A stretch of DNA of 62,656 nt from Angelakisella sp. (GTDB taxonomy: Bacteria > Bacillota > Clostridia > Oscillospirales > Ruminococcaceae), in assembly GCA_020024555.1 (NCBI GenBank), contig JAHHTQ010000010.1:1-62656 (forward strand), written 5' to 3'. Under the pieces are notes generated by a model. It had not been told where the DNA came from. It made no database searches and saw only the letters and a program-made list of their open reading frames with translations. Below are positions 19,012-28,041 of this stretch, one piece after another. Position 1 is the stretch's first letter. Each line of letters opens with the position of its first letter. The translations under genes and the position numbers were made by a program.

Positions 19012-20229
19012 ATGAAGAATTATATTAAAAAATTTTTGGCAATTCTGTTAATTATCGGATTATTTACAGGTATTTCACCGATTGGTGTTAATAATATTGC
19101 CTTTGCATCTTCTACGCAAAATACGCTGGATCAGCTTAACAAAGAGTTTGCAGAGCTTGAAAAACAACAAAAAGCTTTGCAAAACAAAATAGAAAATGCA
19201 AAAAATGAAAAAGAAAAACAAGTTGCCATTAAGAGCAAAACGGAAAATGACATAAAAATACTGAAAGCGCAGATAAATATTTTGACACAGACAAAAGAGC
19301 TTATGTCTGAACAGCTGGCTGAAAAAGAAATGGAAGTAAATGCCATTCAAAAAGAAATAGACGGAAATTTGTCTCTTTTTAAAGATAGATTTCGCGCAAT
19401 GTATATTAACGACAGTTCAAGTATGTTGGGACTTGTGCTTGGGGCAGACTCATACTATGACTATCTTGCAAAGACTGAAACAGCCGTAAGAATAGCCAAT
19501 CACGATAAGGAATTAATGGAAGAACTCAAAGATAAAAAGGCAGAACTTACCAAAATACAGGCGGAGCTTGACGAAACATCAAAGTCACTTGTCAATACTC
19601 AAAGTTCTATCGAGGCAAAAAGTGACCAACTGGATACCATATTATCAAAAACAAACTCACAAATATATAATTTGGAGCAAATGGAAAAAGATTTTATCGC
19701 AAACGAAAAGCAACTGAAACAGCAAATGAAAGATATGCAAAGCGAAATAGATGAAGTTTTTAAAAAGTTGGAAGAGGAGAAAAGACAACAACAAATAGGT
19801 GAAAGTGAATATGTTGGCGGTGGTTTTGCCTATCCGGTTGCCAAATTTACCAACAGAAAAATTACTTCGTATTATGGTTGGCGTTTTGGTGGCAGAGATT
19901 TCCATACAGGTATAGATATAGCCGGCGCAGGCGTAAACGGCAGACCGGTTCAGGCTTCGAATGCCGGTACGGTAATATTTGTAAAGACAACTTATGTATA
20001 TAACCAAGGTTACGGTAAATATGCGATAGTTGACCACGGTGGCGGTTATACAACGCTGTATGGACATATGCAGTCAATAGCTGTTCAAAAAGGTCAAAAA
20101 TTAAGAAAAGGTGATGTAATAGGTTATGTTGGCAGTACAGGTTGGTCATCAGGTCCTCATCTTCACTTTGAAATACGAAAGGACAATAAACACACAAACC
20201 CACTTGACTATTTGCCACCAATGACTTGA
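19012..20229 (+). CDS. EnvC/PcsB-like murein hydrolase (M23 LytM)
   Basis: Secreted peptidoglycan hydrolase or activator. The 405-residue protein has a signal peptide ending near residue 33 (NIAFAS), a long coiled coil (about 36-260) as in EnvC and PcsB, and a C-terminal LytM domain. All zinc ligands of an active M23 enzyme are present: His298, Asp302 and the His383-Leu-His385 pair, plus His352. It directly follows ftsX, so FtsEX most likely binds its coiled coil and gates its activity. This differs from E. coli EnvC, whose LytM domain is degenerate. Confidence 0.93.
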   Translation: MKNYIKKFLAILLIIGLFTGISPIGVNNIAFASSTQNTLDQLNKEFAELEKQQKALQNKIENAKNEKEKQVAIKSKTENDIKILKAQINILTQTKELMSEQLAEKEMEVNAIQKEIDGNLSLFKDRFRAMYINDSSSMLGLVLGADSYYDYLAKTETAVRIANHDKELMEELKDKKAELTKIQAELDETSKSLVNTQSSIEAKSDQLDTILSKTNSQIYNLEQMEKDFIANEKQLKQQMKDMQSEIDEVFKKLEEEKRQQQIGESEYVGGGFAYPVAKFTNRKITSYYGWRFGGRDFHTGIDIAGAGVNGRPVQASNAGTVIFVKTTYVYNQGYGKYAIVDHGGGYTTLYGHMQSIAVQKGQKLRKGDVIGYVGSTGWSSGPHLHFEIRKDNKHTNPLDYLPPMT

Positions 20230-20262
20230 CAAAACCAAATCTTGCCAAAATAGGAGTATACA

Positions 20263-21492
20263 ATGAATAAAAAAATATCACTTGGCGCGGCTATTGCATA
20301 TATGGCGATAGTGGCAGCTATAACTTTTTCAATAACAAAAATTTATAGTATGAACAGTTTTAATACAATGATGGAAAATATAAATCAAAGAGAGAATAAT
20401 TTTGAGAAAATCTCAGAGGTAGACAGACTTGTCCGTGAAAACTTTTATGGTAACATAGACACAGAATCGGTAAACTATGCGGCTGTAAAAGGACTTATTG
20501 AGGGTCTGAACGATAAAAATTCATATTATATGACACAGCAGGAATATGAGCTTTTTAAAAGCGCGGATACAGGTAGATATGTAGGTATTGGCGTAGTTGT
20601 TGAAAGATCCGACGAAGGATATATAAAGGTTACGGAAGTATATCCTGAGTCTTCTGCGGCTCTCGCAGGCGTAAAAGTCGATGATATATTTGTAAGCGTA
20701 AACGATGTGCCTGTAAATGCGGAAAATTATACTCAGCTTGCAAAAAGTTTGGTTGGTGAAGCGGGTACGAAAGTGAAGCTTGTCAGACGTGTGAATAACG
20801 AAGAAGATATACTTAATATCGTTAGACGCGATATAGATATTCCAACGGTAAATTACAAGATAATAGGCGAAGGCGTCGGTTATGTTTCGTTTGATGATAT
20901 AAAAGTGGGCACAGCGCATCAACTGGAAAAAGCAATCAAAACAATGCAAGATGAAAAAGCCACTTCTTTGGTTTTGGATTTGCGTGATATACAGACAGAC
21001 AGCGAAAATTATATTGTATCAATGCTACAAGTAATTATGCCACAGGGAAATGTTGCAAACAGAGTATACAAAAACGGTAAAGTGGTAAGTTTGGGTAAGG
21101 CAACAACAAAGGGTATTACCATACCCATAACATTGCTGATAAACGAAAGGACAAGCGGAACAATAGAACTTTTTGCAGAGGCGCTACACGGTATGCAAAA
21201 CTGTAAAATTGTAGGCACACGCACAGCCGGAAACGGGCTTGCCAAAGAAGTTATTAAAATTTCAGACGGTTCGGCAATGCTACTTACAACATCTGTATAT
21301 GAAACAAATACAGGCGCTGTATATAACAATAAAGGCGTTATACCTGATTTTGAAGTTATAATGGATATTGACGAAACCCAAAAAGATACGGTCTATGGAA
21401 ATATAGATATAGATACTCAGCTTAGAAAAGCTTATGATATTTCGCTTGCGTTTGCAAAGACACAAGAAGTAAACAATAATATGAATGATTAA
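20263..21492 (+). CDS. S41-family CtpA-like protein, catalytic dyad missing
   Basis: 409 residues with one N-terminal membrane helix (about 8-27), a PDZ domain (about 90-180) and a tail-specific-protease fold (about 195-370). Alignment to the family block from the catalytic Ser to the catalytic Lys, 25 residues apart, places Gly299 at the Ser position (INERTSGTIEL) and Asn324 at the Lys position (TAGNGLAKE). The usual RNNPGG loop reads RDIQTDSEN. It therefore looks like a pseudoprotease. It follows ftsEX and the LytM hydrolase, where CtpB sits in Bacillus, and may act as a PDZ scaffold there. Confidence 0.85.
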   Translation: MNKKISLGAAIAYMAIVAAITFSITKIYSMNSFNTMMENINQRENNFEKISEVDRLVRENFYGNIDTESVNYAAVKGLIEGLNDKNSYYMTQQEYELFKSADTGRYVGIGVVVERSDEGYIKVTEVYPESSAALAGVKVDDIFVSVNDVPVNAENYTQLAKSLVGEAGTKVKLVRRVNNEEDILNIVRRDIDIPTVNYKIIGEGVGYVSFDDIKVGTAHQLEKAIKTMQDEKATSLVLDLRDIQTDSENYIVSMLQVIMPQGNVANRVYKNGKVVSLGKATTKGITIPITLLINERTSGTIELFAEALHGMQNCKIVGTRTAGNGLAKEVIKISDGSAMLLTTSVYETNTGAVYNNKGVIPDFEVIMDIDETQKDTVYGNIDIDTQLRKAYDISLAFAKTQEVNNNMND

Positions 21493-21655
21493 TTTTTAAT
21501 GATACATCTTGCTTGTATTTTAAGTGAGATGTATTATTTTTGTAATAATACATATTGTTTAATTTTTAAAAAGCTGTTATAATTGCTATGAATACTAAAA
21601 TAAAAAATTATTATATAAAAAGTAAAGAAATATTAATAATACTTGGAGGAAAATA

Positions 21656-23251
21656 ATGATAAATGTAACTGATGTTAGCTTGATGTTTGGCGGAACAAAA
21701 CTGTTTGCAGGCGCAACTCTGAAATTTATGCCGGGAAACTGCTATGGTGTTGTAGGCGCAAACGGAGCAGGTAAATCTACTTTTTTGAAAATTTTGTCAG
21801 GGGAACTTGAACCAACTACCGGTACTGTCGAAATACCTGCCGGCAACAGAATGTCTGTGTTAAAACAGGATCAATTCAAATATGATGAATATCCGGTACT
21901 TGATACGGTAATTATGGGTAATTTGCGTCTATATGAAATAATGAAGCAAAAAGAAGCTCTTTACGCAAAAGAGGACTTTACAGAGGAAGACGGAAATCTT
22001 GCGGCAGAGCTTGAAGGTGAATTTGCCGAGCTAAACGGTTGGGAAGCTGAAAGTGACGCGGCAAAATTACTGCAAGGACTTGGACTTGGTGACGAATATC
22101 ATTATTTGCAAATGTCTGACCTAAAAGGCGGCGAAAAAGTAAAGGTACTACTTGCGCAGGCGCTTTTCGGCCAACCGGATATACTGCTTATGGACGAGCC
22201 TACAAATAACCTTGACTTTGAATCGGTTGACTGGCTTGAAAACTATTTACAGGACTTTCCGGGAACGCTTATAGTTGTGTCCCATGACAGACACTTTTTG
22301 AATACTATATGTACTCATACAGTGGATATTGACTTTAATCAAGTTAAACTATATGTTGGTAACTATGACTTTTGGTACGAGTCAAGCCAATTAATGCAAA
22401 GACTTCTTAATGACCAAAAGAAAAAGAGAGAAGACAAAATCAAAGAATTACAGAGCTTTATTCAACGTTTTGCCGCAAATAAGTCAAAATCCAAACAGGC
22501 AACAAGCAGACGTAAACTTATTGATAAATTGACAATAGAAGAAATGCCTGCGTCCTCACGTAAATACCCTTATGTTGCGTTCTCACCTGAGAGAGAGGCA
22601 GGTAAGGATATTTTGTCTGTTGACGGAATTTCAAAGACAGTTGACGGTGTAAAAGTGCTTGATAATGTAACATTTACCATAAACAAAAATGACAAAGTTG
22701 CATTTGTAGGTAACGAAATAGCCGCTACTACTCTGTTTAAAATACTTAGCGGTGAGCTTGAACCTGATGAGGGAACATATAAATGGGGTGTAACAACCAC
22801 ACAGTCATATTTTCCAAAAGATAACGGCGCTTATTTTAATGACAGCGAACTGTCTATTCTACAATGGTTCTCACAATTTACAAATGATGAGACAGAGTCA
22901 TATATGCGTGGATTTTTGGGAAGAATGTTATTCTCAGGTGATGATGTTTATAAACAGGTTAAGGTGCTTTCGGGTGGTGAAAAAGTACGTTGTATGCTAT
23001 CAAGAATGATGCTTTCAAATGCAAATGTACTAATACTTGACCAACCGACAAACCATCTTGATTTGGAATCTATTACATCGGTAAACACAGGACTTTCTGA
23101 ATTTTCCGGTACTGTACTGTTTACATCGCACGACCACGAGTTTGTGCAAACAATAGCGAACAGAGTCATAGAACTGGGCGGCGTATATGTTATTGACAGA
23201 CTCTCTACTTTTGATGAATATTTGGAGTGGAAAAAAGCGCAAAACAAATAA
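21656..23251 (+). CDS. ABC-F family ATPase (YkpA/YbiT-like)
   Basis: Soluble ABC-F protein of 531 residues with two nucleotide-binding domains and an interdomain linker (about 225-300); the family acts on ribosomes. Domain 1 is intact: Walker A GANGAGKST (34-42), Asp180-Glu181. Domain 2 lacks the P-loop lysine (351-359 reads VGNEIAATT) and has Gln463 in place of the catalytic Glu, while its signature LSGGEKVR is kept. I believe similar domain-2 changes occur in Firmicutes YkpA-like proteins, so this is probably a subfamily trait. TTGGAGG precedes the ATG. Confidence 0.9.
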   Translation: MINVTDVSLMFGGTKLFAGATLKFMPGNCYGVVGANGAGKSTFLKILSGELEPTTGTVEIPAGNRMSVLKQDQFKYDEYPVLDTVIMGNLRLYEIMKQKEALYAKEDFTEEDGNLAAELEGEFAELNGWEAESDAAKLLQGLGLGDEYHYLQMSDLKGGEKVKVLLAQALFGQPDILLMDEPTNNLDFESVDWLENYLQDFPGTLIVVSHDRHFLNTICTHTVDIDFNQVKLYVGNYDFWYESSQLMQRLLNDQKKKREDKIKELQSFIQRFAANKSKSKQATSRRKLIDKLTIEEMPASSRKYPYVAFSPEREAGKDILSVDGISKTVDGVKVLDNVTFTINKNDKVAFVGNEIAATTLFKILSGELEPDEGTYKWGVTTTQSYFPKDNGAYFNDSELSILQWFSQFTNDETESYMRGFLGRMLFSGDDVYKQVKVLSGGEKVRCMLSRMMLSNANVLILDQPTNHLDLESITSVNTGLSEFSGTVLFTSHDHEFVQTIANRVIELGGVYVIDRLSTFDEYLEWKKAQNK

Positions 23252-23285
23252 TCGGGTATTAAACTGAAATTTTAATTTTAAAATA

Positions 23286-23338
23286 AAATCCTTTCTCTAT
23301 ATGTTGTGTCACAATAATTTTTTAGAGAAAGGATTTTT
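23286..23338 (+). terminator. Terminator of the ABC-F gene
   Basis: AAATCCTTTCTCTA pairs with TAGAGAAAGGATTT, followed by TTTT G TT. The stem is perfect. Confidence 0.85.
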
Positions 23339-23356
23339 GTTATCTGGGAGTATTGT

Positions 23357-23518
23357 ATGATAAAAATAGCTTTTTTCGATATTGACGGAACGCTTATTGA
23401 TTTTAACGATATGATAATGCCTGAGAGTACAAAACAGGCGCTGAATGAACTACATAGAAATGGAATAAAGGTTTTTATATCCACTGGTCGTTCGCTTAAA
23501 GCTTTAAATATAATTTGA
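23357..23518 (+). pseudogene. Truncated HAD (Cof-type) hydrolase remnant
   Basis: An ATG with GGGAG upstream opens a 53-residue frame starting MIKIAFFDIDGTLIDF, the exact N-terminal motif I of Cof-type HAD phosphatases (nucleophile DxD), and reaching motif II (FISTGRS), where it stops at TGA. Full members are about 270 residues, so the cap domain and motifs III and IV are absent. The following bases do not restore the frame in an obvious way. It reads as the 5' stub of a decayed gene. Confidence 0.8.
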
Positions 23519-23844
23519 TTTTTTTGTATTGTTTTTTGTATATTTGTCGAATTTTAATAAAATAATACTTTTGTTAATATTTTCATAAAAAAATATTGAC
23601 ATTTTAAATATATATGATATATTTTATAGGCTAACAGAAATCTTTAACTGCGTAGCGCATCTGTTGTTTGATTTTTTTTAAGTCAAACAGATTATAATGA
23701 TATTTGAAGTGTTATTATAATTGTAAAAACAGTAGCAGAGTATGCCCATCTGAGAAGTATATTTTTTTGTACTTCGTCATACACGTTAAAATTTATTCTG
23801 ATTTTGCTTTGTAACTGATACTTTTTTTGTATTGGGGCTATTAT
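23519..23844. other. Non-coding spacer with weak hairpins
   Basis: About 325 bases between the HAD stub and the potA promoter. I see a hairpin GTTTGA..TCAAAC near 23676-23692 and a second with nested arms AGTATG/CATAC and AAGTA/TACTT at about 23739-23786, but no promoter-terminator pair. It may be debris of the lost hydrolase gene or an unrecognised RNA. Confidence 0.35.
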
Positions 23845-23873
23845 TTCCGATAGCTTAGAGTATAGATTATAAT
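23845..23873 (+). promoter_or_regulatory. Probable promoter of potABCD
   Basis: A consensus TATAAT at 23868-23873 is preceded at 17 bases by a weak -35 (TTCCGA, 23845-23850). Transcription would begin near 23880 and include the whole structured leader. Confidence 0.55.
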
Positions 23874-23888
23874 AGACACTGTGTATGT

Positions 23889-23985
23889 AAAGACCTTTTG
23901 CGGGGAACGGTGCAATAGCTGCTACGGCAGGAGGGAAACCTGCACAGACAAGTATTTTTCAGCTTGTCGAAACCGCAAAGGGGGA
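23889..23985 (+). promoter_or_regulatory. Structured potA leader, candidate riboswitch
   Basis: An unusually GC-rich leader of about 95 bases folds into a multi-branch shape. The closing helix is CCTTTTGCGG (23894-23903) with CCGCAAAGG (23973-23981, one bulge). Inside are GCAGG/CCTGC (23927-23931, 23939-23943) and GACAAG/CTTGTC (23947-23952, 23963-23968). An alternative helix GTGCA/TGCAC (23910-23914, 23941-23945) would compete with the first inner hairpin. The 3' arm of the closing helix runs into the potA Shine-Dalgarno GGGGG (23980-23984), so folding could block translation. I could not match it to a riboswitch class that I know. Confidence 0.55.
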
Positions 23986-23993
23986 TGCAATAT

Positions 23994-25043
23994 ATGGAAA
24001 ACAAAATAATTGTAAAACTGCAAAATATTGCAGTGGACTATGATGGCGAGAGAGTTCTTAATAATATCAATCTTGACATCATGGACAAAGAGTTCATCAC
24101 TTTTTTAGGACCATCGGGCTGTGGTAAGACAACAACGCTTAGAATAATAGGCGGTTTTCAGGCTCCGGTCGAGGGTGATGTTTTTTTTGACGGGAAGAGA
24201 ATTAATGACTTGCCGCCATACAAAAGACAGGTAAATACAGTGTTTCAAAGATACGCTCTGTTTCCTCATCTAAATGTATATGAAAATGTTGAATTTGGTC
24301 TAAAAATCAGTAAATTGCCTGAAAAAGAACGTCATATACGGGTACTGGAAGCGCTTGAACTTGTAAACCTGAAAAACTATGACAAACGTCGCATAAACCA
24401 ACTTTCAGGTGGTCAGCAACAACGTGTTGCAATAGCCCGCGCTATTGTCAATCGTCCAAAAGTACTTTTGCTCGATGAACCGCTGGGAGCTTTGGACTTA
24501 AAATTGCGTAAAGAGATGCAAACCGAACTTAAACGTATTCAGCAAAGTTTGGGTATAACATTTGTCTATGTAACACACGACCAAGAAGAAGCGCTTACAA
24601 TGTCCGACAGAGTTGTTGTTATGAAAGACGGTGACATTTTGCAAATCGGAACACCGCAAGATATATATAATGAACCTGTAAACGCATTTGTTGCGGACTT
24701 TATAGGTGAAAGTAATATAATAGACGGACTAATGCACAAAGACTATTTGGTAGAGTTTTGCAATGACTACTTTGACTGTGTTGACAAAGGTTTTGAACCA
24801 ATGGAGCAAGTACAGGTAGTTATTCGTCCGGAAGATATAAAAATAGTAAAGCCGGAAGGCGCAAAACTATCCGGACTTGTTGAGTCAATAACATTTAAAG
24901 GTGTACACTACGAAATTATCGTAAATTCACTGAGCCATAATTGGATAATACACTCTACTCAATCTGTCGAAGTTGGTTCGCTTATTGGAATGGAGGTTAC
25001 ACCGGAAGACATACACATTATGAAAAGAATGGAGGAAGAATAA
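23994..25043 (+). CDS. potA: Spermidine/putrescine ABC transporter ATPase PotA
   Basis: Cytoplasmic ATPase driving polyamine-type uptake. Beginning at the ATG at 23994, which has GGGGGA 9 bases upstream, the 349-residue protein has Walker A GPSGCGKTT, signature LSGGQQQRVAIARA, Walker B VLLLDEPLGALD, the H-loop (YVTHDQEEA) and a C-terminal TOBE/OB regulatory region (about 235-345). An upstream in-frame extension lies inside the structured leader and is unlikely to be translated. potB begins immediately after its stop codon. Confidence 0.93.
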   Translation: MENKIIVKLQNIAVDYDGERVLNNINLDIMDKEFITFLGPSGCGKTTTLRIIGGFQAPVEGDVFFDGKRINDLPPYKRQVNTVFQRYALFPHLNVYENVEFGLKISKLPEKERHIRVLEALELVNLKNYDKRRINQLSGGQQQRVAIARAIVNRPKVLLLDEPLGALDLKLRKEMQTELKRIQQSLGITFVYVTHDQEEALTMSDRVVVMKDGDILQIGTPQDIYNEPVNAFVADFIGESNIIDGLMHKDYLVEFCNDYFDCVDKGFEPMEQVQVVIRPEDIKIVKPEGAKLSGLVESITFKGVHYEIIVNSLSHNWIIHSTQSVEVGSLIGMEVTPEDIHIMKRMEEE

Positions 25044-25862
25044 ATGAAAAAATCCTCACTTTTTTCTTTGCCATATATTGTATGGTCATTTATATTTGTT
25101 GTAATTCCTATGTTACTTGTAATTGTATTTGCTTTTACAACAACTGACGGACAATTTACAATAGAAAATATCTCTCAGGTAAGTACTTATACGCCTGTTT
25201 TTGTCCGTTCTATTTGGCTTGCCTTTCTATCAACTGTTATATGCCTTATCCTAGGTTATCCTATGGCTTTTATAATGAGCAGAGCCTTGCCGTATAACCG
25301 ACGTACGCTTGTAATGCTTATAATGCTTCCTATGTGGATAAACTTTTTATTGCGTACATTCGCATGGATGACTTTGCTAGAAAATAACGGTGTAATAAAC
25401 AGTTTGATTACTATGTTGGGATTTAAACCGCTACGAATGATAAATACGCAGGGCGCTGTTATTTTGGGTATGGTGTATAACTATCTACCGTTTATGATAA
25501 TGCCTCTTTATTCTGTTATGACAAAAATCGATAACAGCGTTATAGAGGCGGCGCAAGATTTGGGCGCAAGCTCAATCAATACATTCGTACGTGTTATTAT
25601 TCCGCTAAGTTTACCGGGAATAACAACAGGAATAACAATGGTATTTATTCCTGCAATCAGTACTTTTATTATTTCGCGTATGTTGGGCGGCGGCTCAAAT
25701 ATGCTTATAGGTGACCTTATCGATACTAAATTCTTGGGTAATGCCTACAATCCAAACTTGGGTTCTGCCATTTCGCTTGTTCTTATGGTATTTGTACTGT
25801 TATTTATGAGTGTGCTTAACCAGTTTGATACTTCTGAAGAAAAGGAAGGTATGGTTATATGA
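25044..25862 (+). CDS. potB: Spermidine/putrescine ABC transporter permease PotB
   Basis: Inner membrane permease of 272 residues with six hydrophobic segments and the EAA loop EAAQDLGASSINTFVRVIIP, which contacts PotA. The ATG follows the potA stop directly and a GAGGAAGA site lies in the end of potA. It overlaps potC by four bases (ATGA). The residue pattern and gene order match PotB; the exact polyamine cannot be read from the permease. Confidence 0.93.
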   Translation: MKKSSLFSLPYIVWSFIFVVIPMLLVIVFAFTTTDGQFTIENISQVSTYTPVFVRSIWLAFLSTVICLILGYPMAFIMSRALPYNRRTLVMLIMLPMWINFLLRTFAWMTLLENNGVINSLITMLGFKPLRMINTQGAVILGMVYNYLPFMIMPLYSVMTKIDNSVIEAAQDLGASSINTFVRVIIPLSLPGITTGITMVFIPAISTFIISRMLGGGSNMLIGDLIDTKFLGNAYNPNLGSAISLVLMVFVLLFMSVLNQFDTSEEKEGMVI

Positions 25863-26692
25863 CACAGAATAAATGGTATAAAAAATTATATATAAGTACA
25901 ATACTTGCATTTTTATATATGCCGATAGCTGTACTTATTATATATAGCTTTAATGGTTCAAAATCCCGTACAGTGTGGTCAGGTTTTTCTTTTAAATGGT
26001 ATATAGAACTATTTCAGGATAAACTTATTATGCACTCACTTTTAAATACGCTTATTGTTGGATTAATCGCATCTGTTCTTGCGACTATCCTTGGAACAGC
26101 AGCCGCTGTCGGTATTTACGCATATCGTAACAAGGTTTTGCGTTCCGCTGTTATGAATGTAACATATATGCCGATATTAAACCCTGAAATTGTTATGGGT
26201 GTATCTTTGCTACTTTTGTTCGTGTATGCAAAGGAAAAAATGTATGTGCCTATTGAACTTGGTCTGACTACGCTGATTATAGCGCATGTTACGTTCTGTA
26301 CTCCTTATGTAATACTGAATGTTTTGCCGAAACTTCGTCAAATGGATAAAAACACTTATGAAGCGGCTATGGACTTGGGTTGCAATCCTTTTCAATCGTT
26401 TTTTAAGGTAGTGGTTCCGGAAATTATGCCCGGTATAGTTACAGGTTTTCTGCTTGCGCTTACTTACTCAATAGATGATTTCATAATATCATACTTTGTA
26501 AGCAGTGGAGCTACCCAAACACTTCCTGTTACTATCGGTTCAATGGTTCGTAAGAGAATAAGTCCAAAGATAAACGCGCTTTCAACAATAATATTTGTTG
26601 TTGTATTGGTAGTTTTGCTTATTGTAAACTTTGTAGGAGCAGAAAAAGAAAAAGCCTCCATGAAAAAAGTTAAAGGAGGATCTTTCAGATGA
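25859..26692 (+). CDS. potC: Spermidine/putrescine ABC transporter permease PotC
   Basis: Second membrane permease, 277 residues, with six hydrophobic segments and the EAA motif EAAMDLGCNPFQSFFKVVVPE. It overlaps potB by four bases at its start and potD by four at its end, indicating a tightly coupled operon. AAGGAAGG stands before the ATG inside potB. Confidence 0.93.
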   Translation: MTQNKWYKKLYISTILAFLYMPIAVLIIYSFNGSKSRTVWSGFSFKWYIELFQDKLIMHSLLNTLIVGLIASVLATILGTAAAVGIYAYRNKVLRSAVMNVTYMPILNPEIVMGVSLLLLFVYAKEKMYVPIELGLTTLIIAHVTFCTPYVILNVLPKLRQMDKNTYEAAMDLGCNPFQSFFKVVVPEIMPGIVTGFLLALTYSIDDFIISYFVSSGATQTLPVTIGSMVRKRISPKINALSTIIFVVVLVVLLIVNFVGAEKEKASMKKVKGGSFR

Positions 26693-27921
26693 AAAAATTT
26701 AGTTTAATTCTTACTTTTATTATGTTGTTTACTTTCTTAACCGTTCCTGCCTACGCAGCCGAATATACAGATGATATAGAAACACACCCTTTTGATATGG
26801 AGTATTATACAAAATATAAAGGACAAGATTTAACACTGAATGTCTATAACTGGGGTGAATATATCTCAGATGGCTCTGATGATACATTAAACATTAATGA
26901 AGCTTTTGAAGAACTAACAGGTATAAAGGTTATATATTCAACTTTTGATACAAATGAGTCTCTTTATGCGAAGTTGAAAACAGGGGGTAGCAGTTACGAT
27001 GTTATTATACCTTCTGACTATATGGTTTCAAGAATGATAGAGGAGGAACTTATACAGCCAATTAATTTTGATAATGTACCAAACTTTAAATATATTGACG
27101 AGGCTTATGTAAATCCGTCATACGATCCCGAAAACAAGTATTCTGTTCCATATACTTGGGGTACGGTTGGTCTTATCTATAATACGGAATTAATTGATGC
27201 CAATGAAGAAATAGATTCTTGGTCTGTTATGTGGAGCGAAGCATACAGAGGCAATGTATTGATGTTCGGTAATTCCAAAGACGCTTATGGAATTGCTTTT
27301 AAGATGCTCGGCTATCCGATAAACGCCGAAAGCGAAGAACAGATAGAAAAGGCGACAGAACTTTTAAAAGAGCAAAAACCTATATTGCAAGCCTATGTTA
27401 TGGACGAAATATTTGATAAAATGACAGGTGAAGAGGCAATCATTGCGCCATACTATGCAGGTGACGCGCTTACAATGATAAGTGATAATCCAAAACTTGA
27501 CTTTGTTATACCAAAAGAAGGTTCAAATATATTTACAGATGCTATGTGCATACCGACAGATGCAAAGAACAAAGAACTTGCGGAAATGTATATTAACTTT
27601 ATGCTTGAACCGCCTGTTGGACTTGCAAATATAGAATATATTGGTTATTCAACAGCGAATACAGCTGTGTTTGACTTGCTTGATGATGAAACAAAAAATA
27701 ATCCAATATCTTATCCCGACAAAGAGTTATTGGCAAATTGTGAATATTTTTATCATCTGGACCCAGAACTTGCAGCATTAATGGACGAGAAATGGACAGA
27801 GGTTCTTACTTCTGACGAACATTATAATGAGATGTTAATGCCTATGCTACTTGTATTTTGTGTGGTATTGAGTATAACACTGAATGTTGTAAGAAGTATT
27901 CGCAAAAAGAAAAATCAATAA
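26689..27921 (+). CDS. potD: Polyamine-binding protein PotD with C-terminal membrane anchor
   Basis: Extracellular substrate-binding protein, 410 residues, with the PotD/PotF features (LNVYNWGEYIS near residue 47, a type 1 periplasmic-binding fold). The signal peptide ends in AYA-AEY, a signal peptidase I site with no lipobox cysteine. Instead a hydrophobic C-terminal helix (about 384-402) followed by RSIRKKKNQ would anchor it to the membrane. AAAGGAGG lies at the end of potC. Gram-positive PotD proteins are usually lipoproteins, so this anchoring is unusual. Confidence 0.9.
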   Translation: MKKFSLILTFIMLFTFLTVPAYAAEYTDDIETHPFDMEYYTKYKGQDLTLNVYNWGEYISDGSDDTLNINEAFEELTGIKVIYSTFDTNESLYAKLKTGGSSYDVIIPSDYMVSRMIEEELIQPINFDNVPNFKYIDEAYVNPSYDPENKYSVPYTWGTVGLIYNTELIDANEEIDSWSVMWSEAYRGNVLMFGNSKDAYGIAFKMLGYPINAESEEQIEKATELLKEQKPILQAYVMDEIFDKMTGEEAIIAPYYAGDALTMISDNPKLDFVIPKEGSNIFTDAMCIPTDAKNKELAEMYINFMLEPPVGLANIEYIGYSTANTAVFDLLDDETKNNPISYPDKELLANCEYFYHLDPELAALMDEKWTEVLTSDEHYNEMLMPMLLVFCVVLSITLNVVRSIRKKKNQ

Positions 27922-27929
27922 AATTCAGC

Positions 27930-27967
27930 GAGCAGATAAAACTTATTGTTTGTCTGCTCTTTTTTTG
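27930..27967 (+). terminator. Terminator of the pot operon
   Basis: Perfect GAGCAGA / TCTGCTC stem followed by seven T. Confidence 0.85.
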
Positions 27968-28041
27968 CGTATTATGTATTAGTTTCAGAAAAATTTTAAT
28001 ATATATGTATTATGTACTTTTATTTTTATAGGGGTGTGTAT

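Noticed and set aside
23889..23985. T-box, TPP, SAM, cobalamin or ydaO riboswitch before potA
   Set aside because: None of the conserved cores I know is visible, so only a candidate structured leader is reported.
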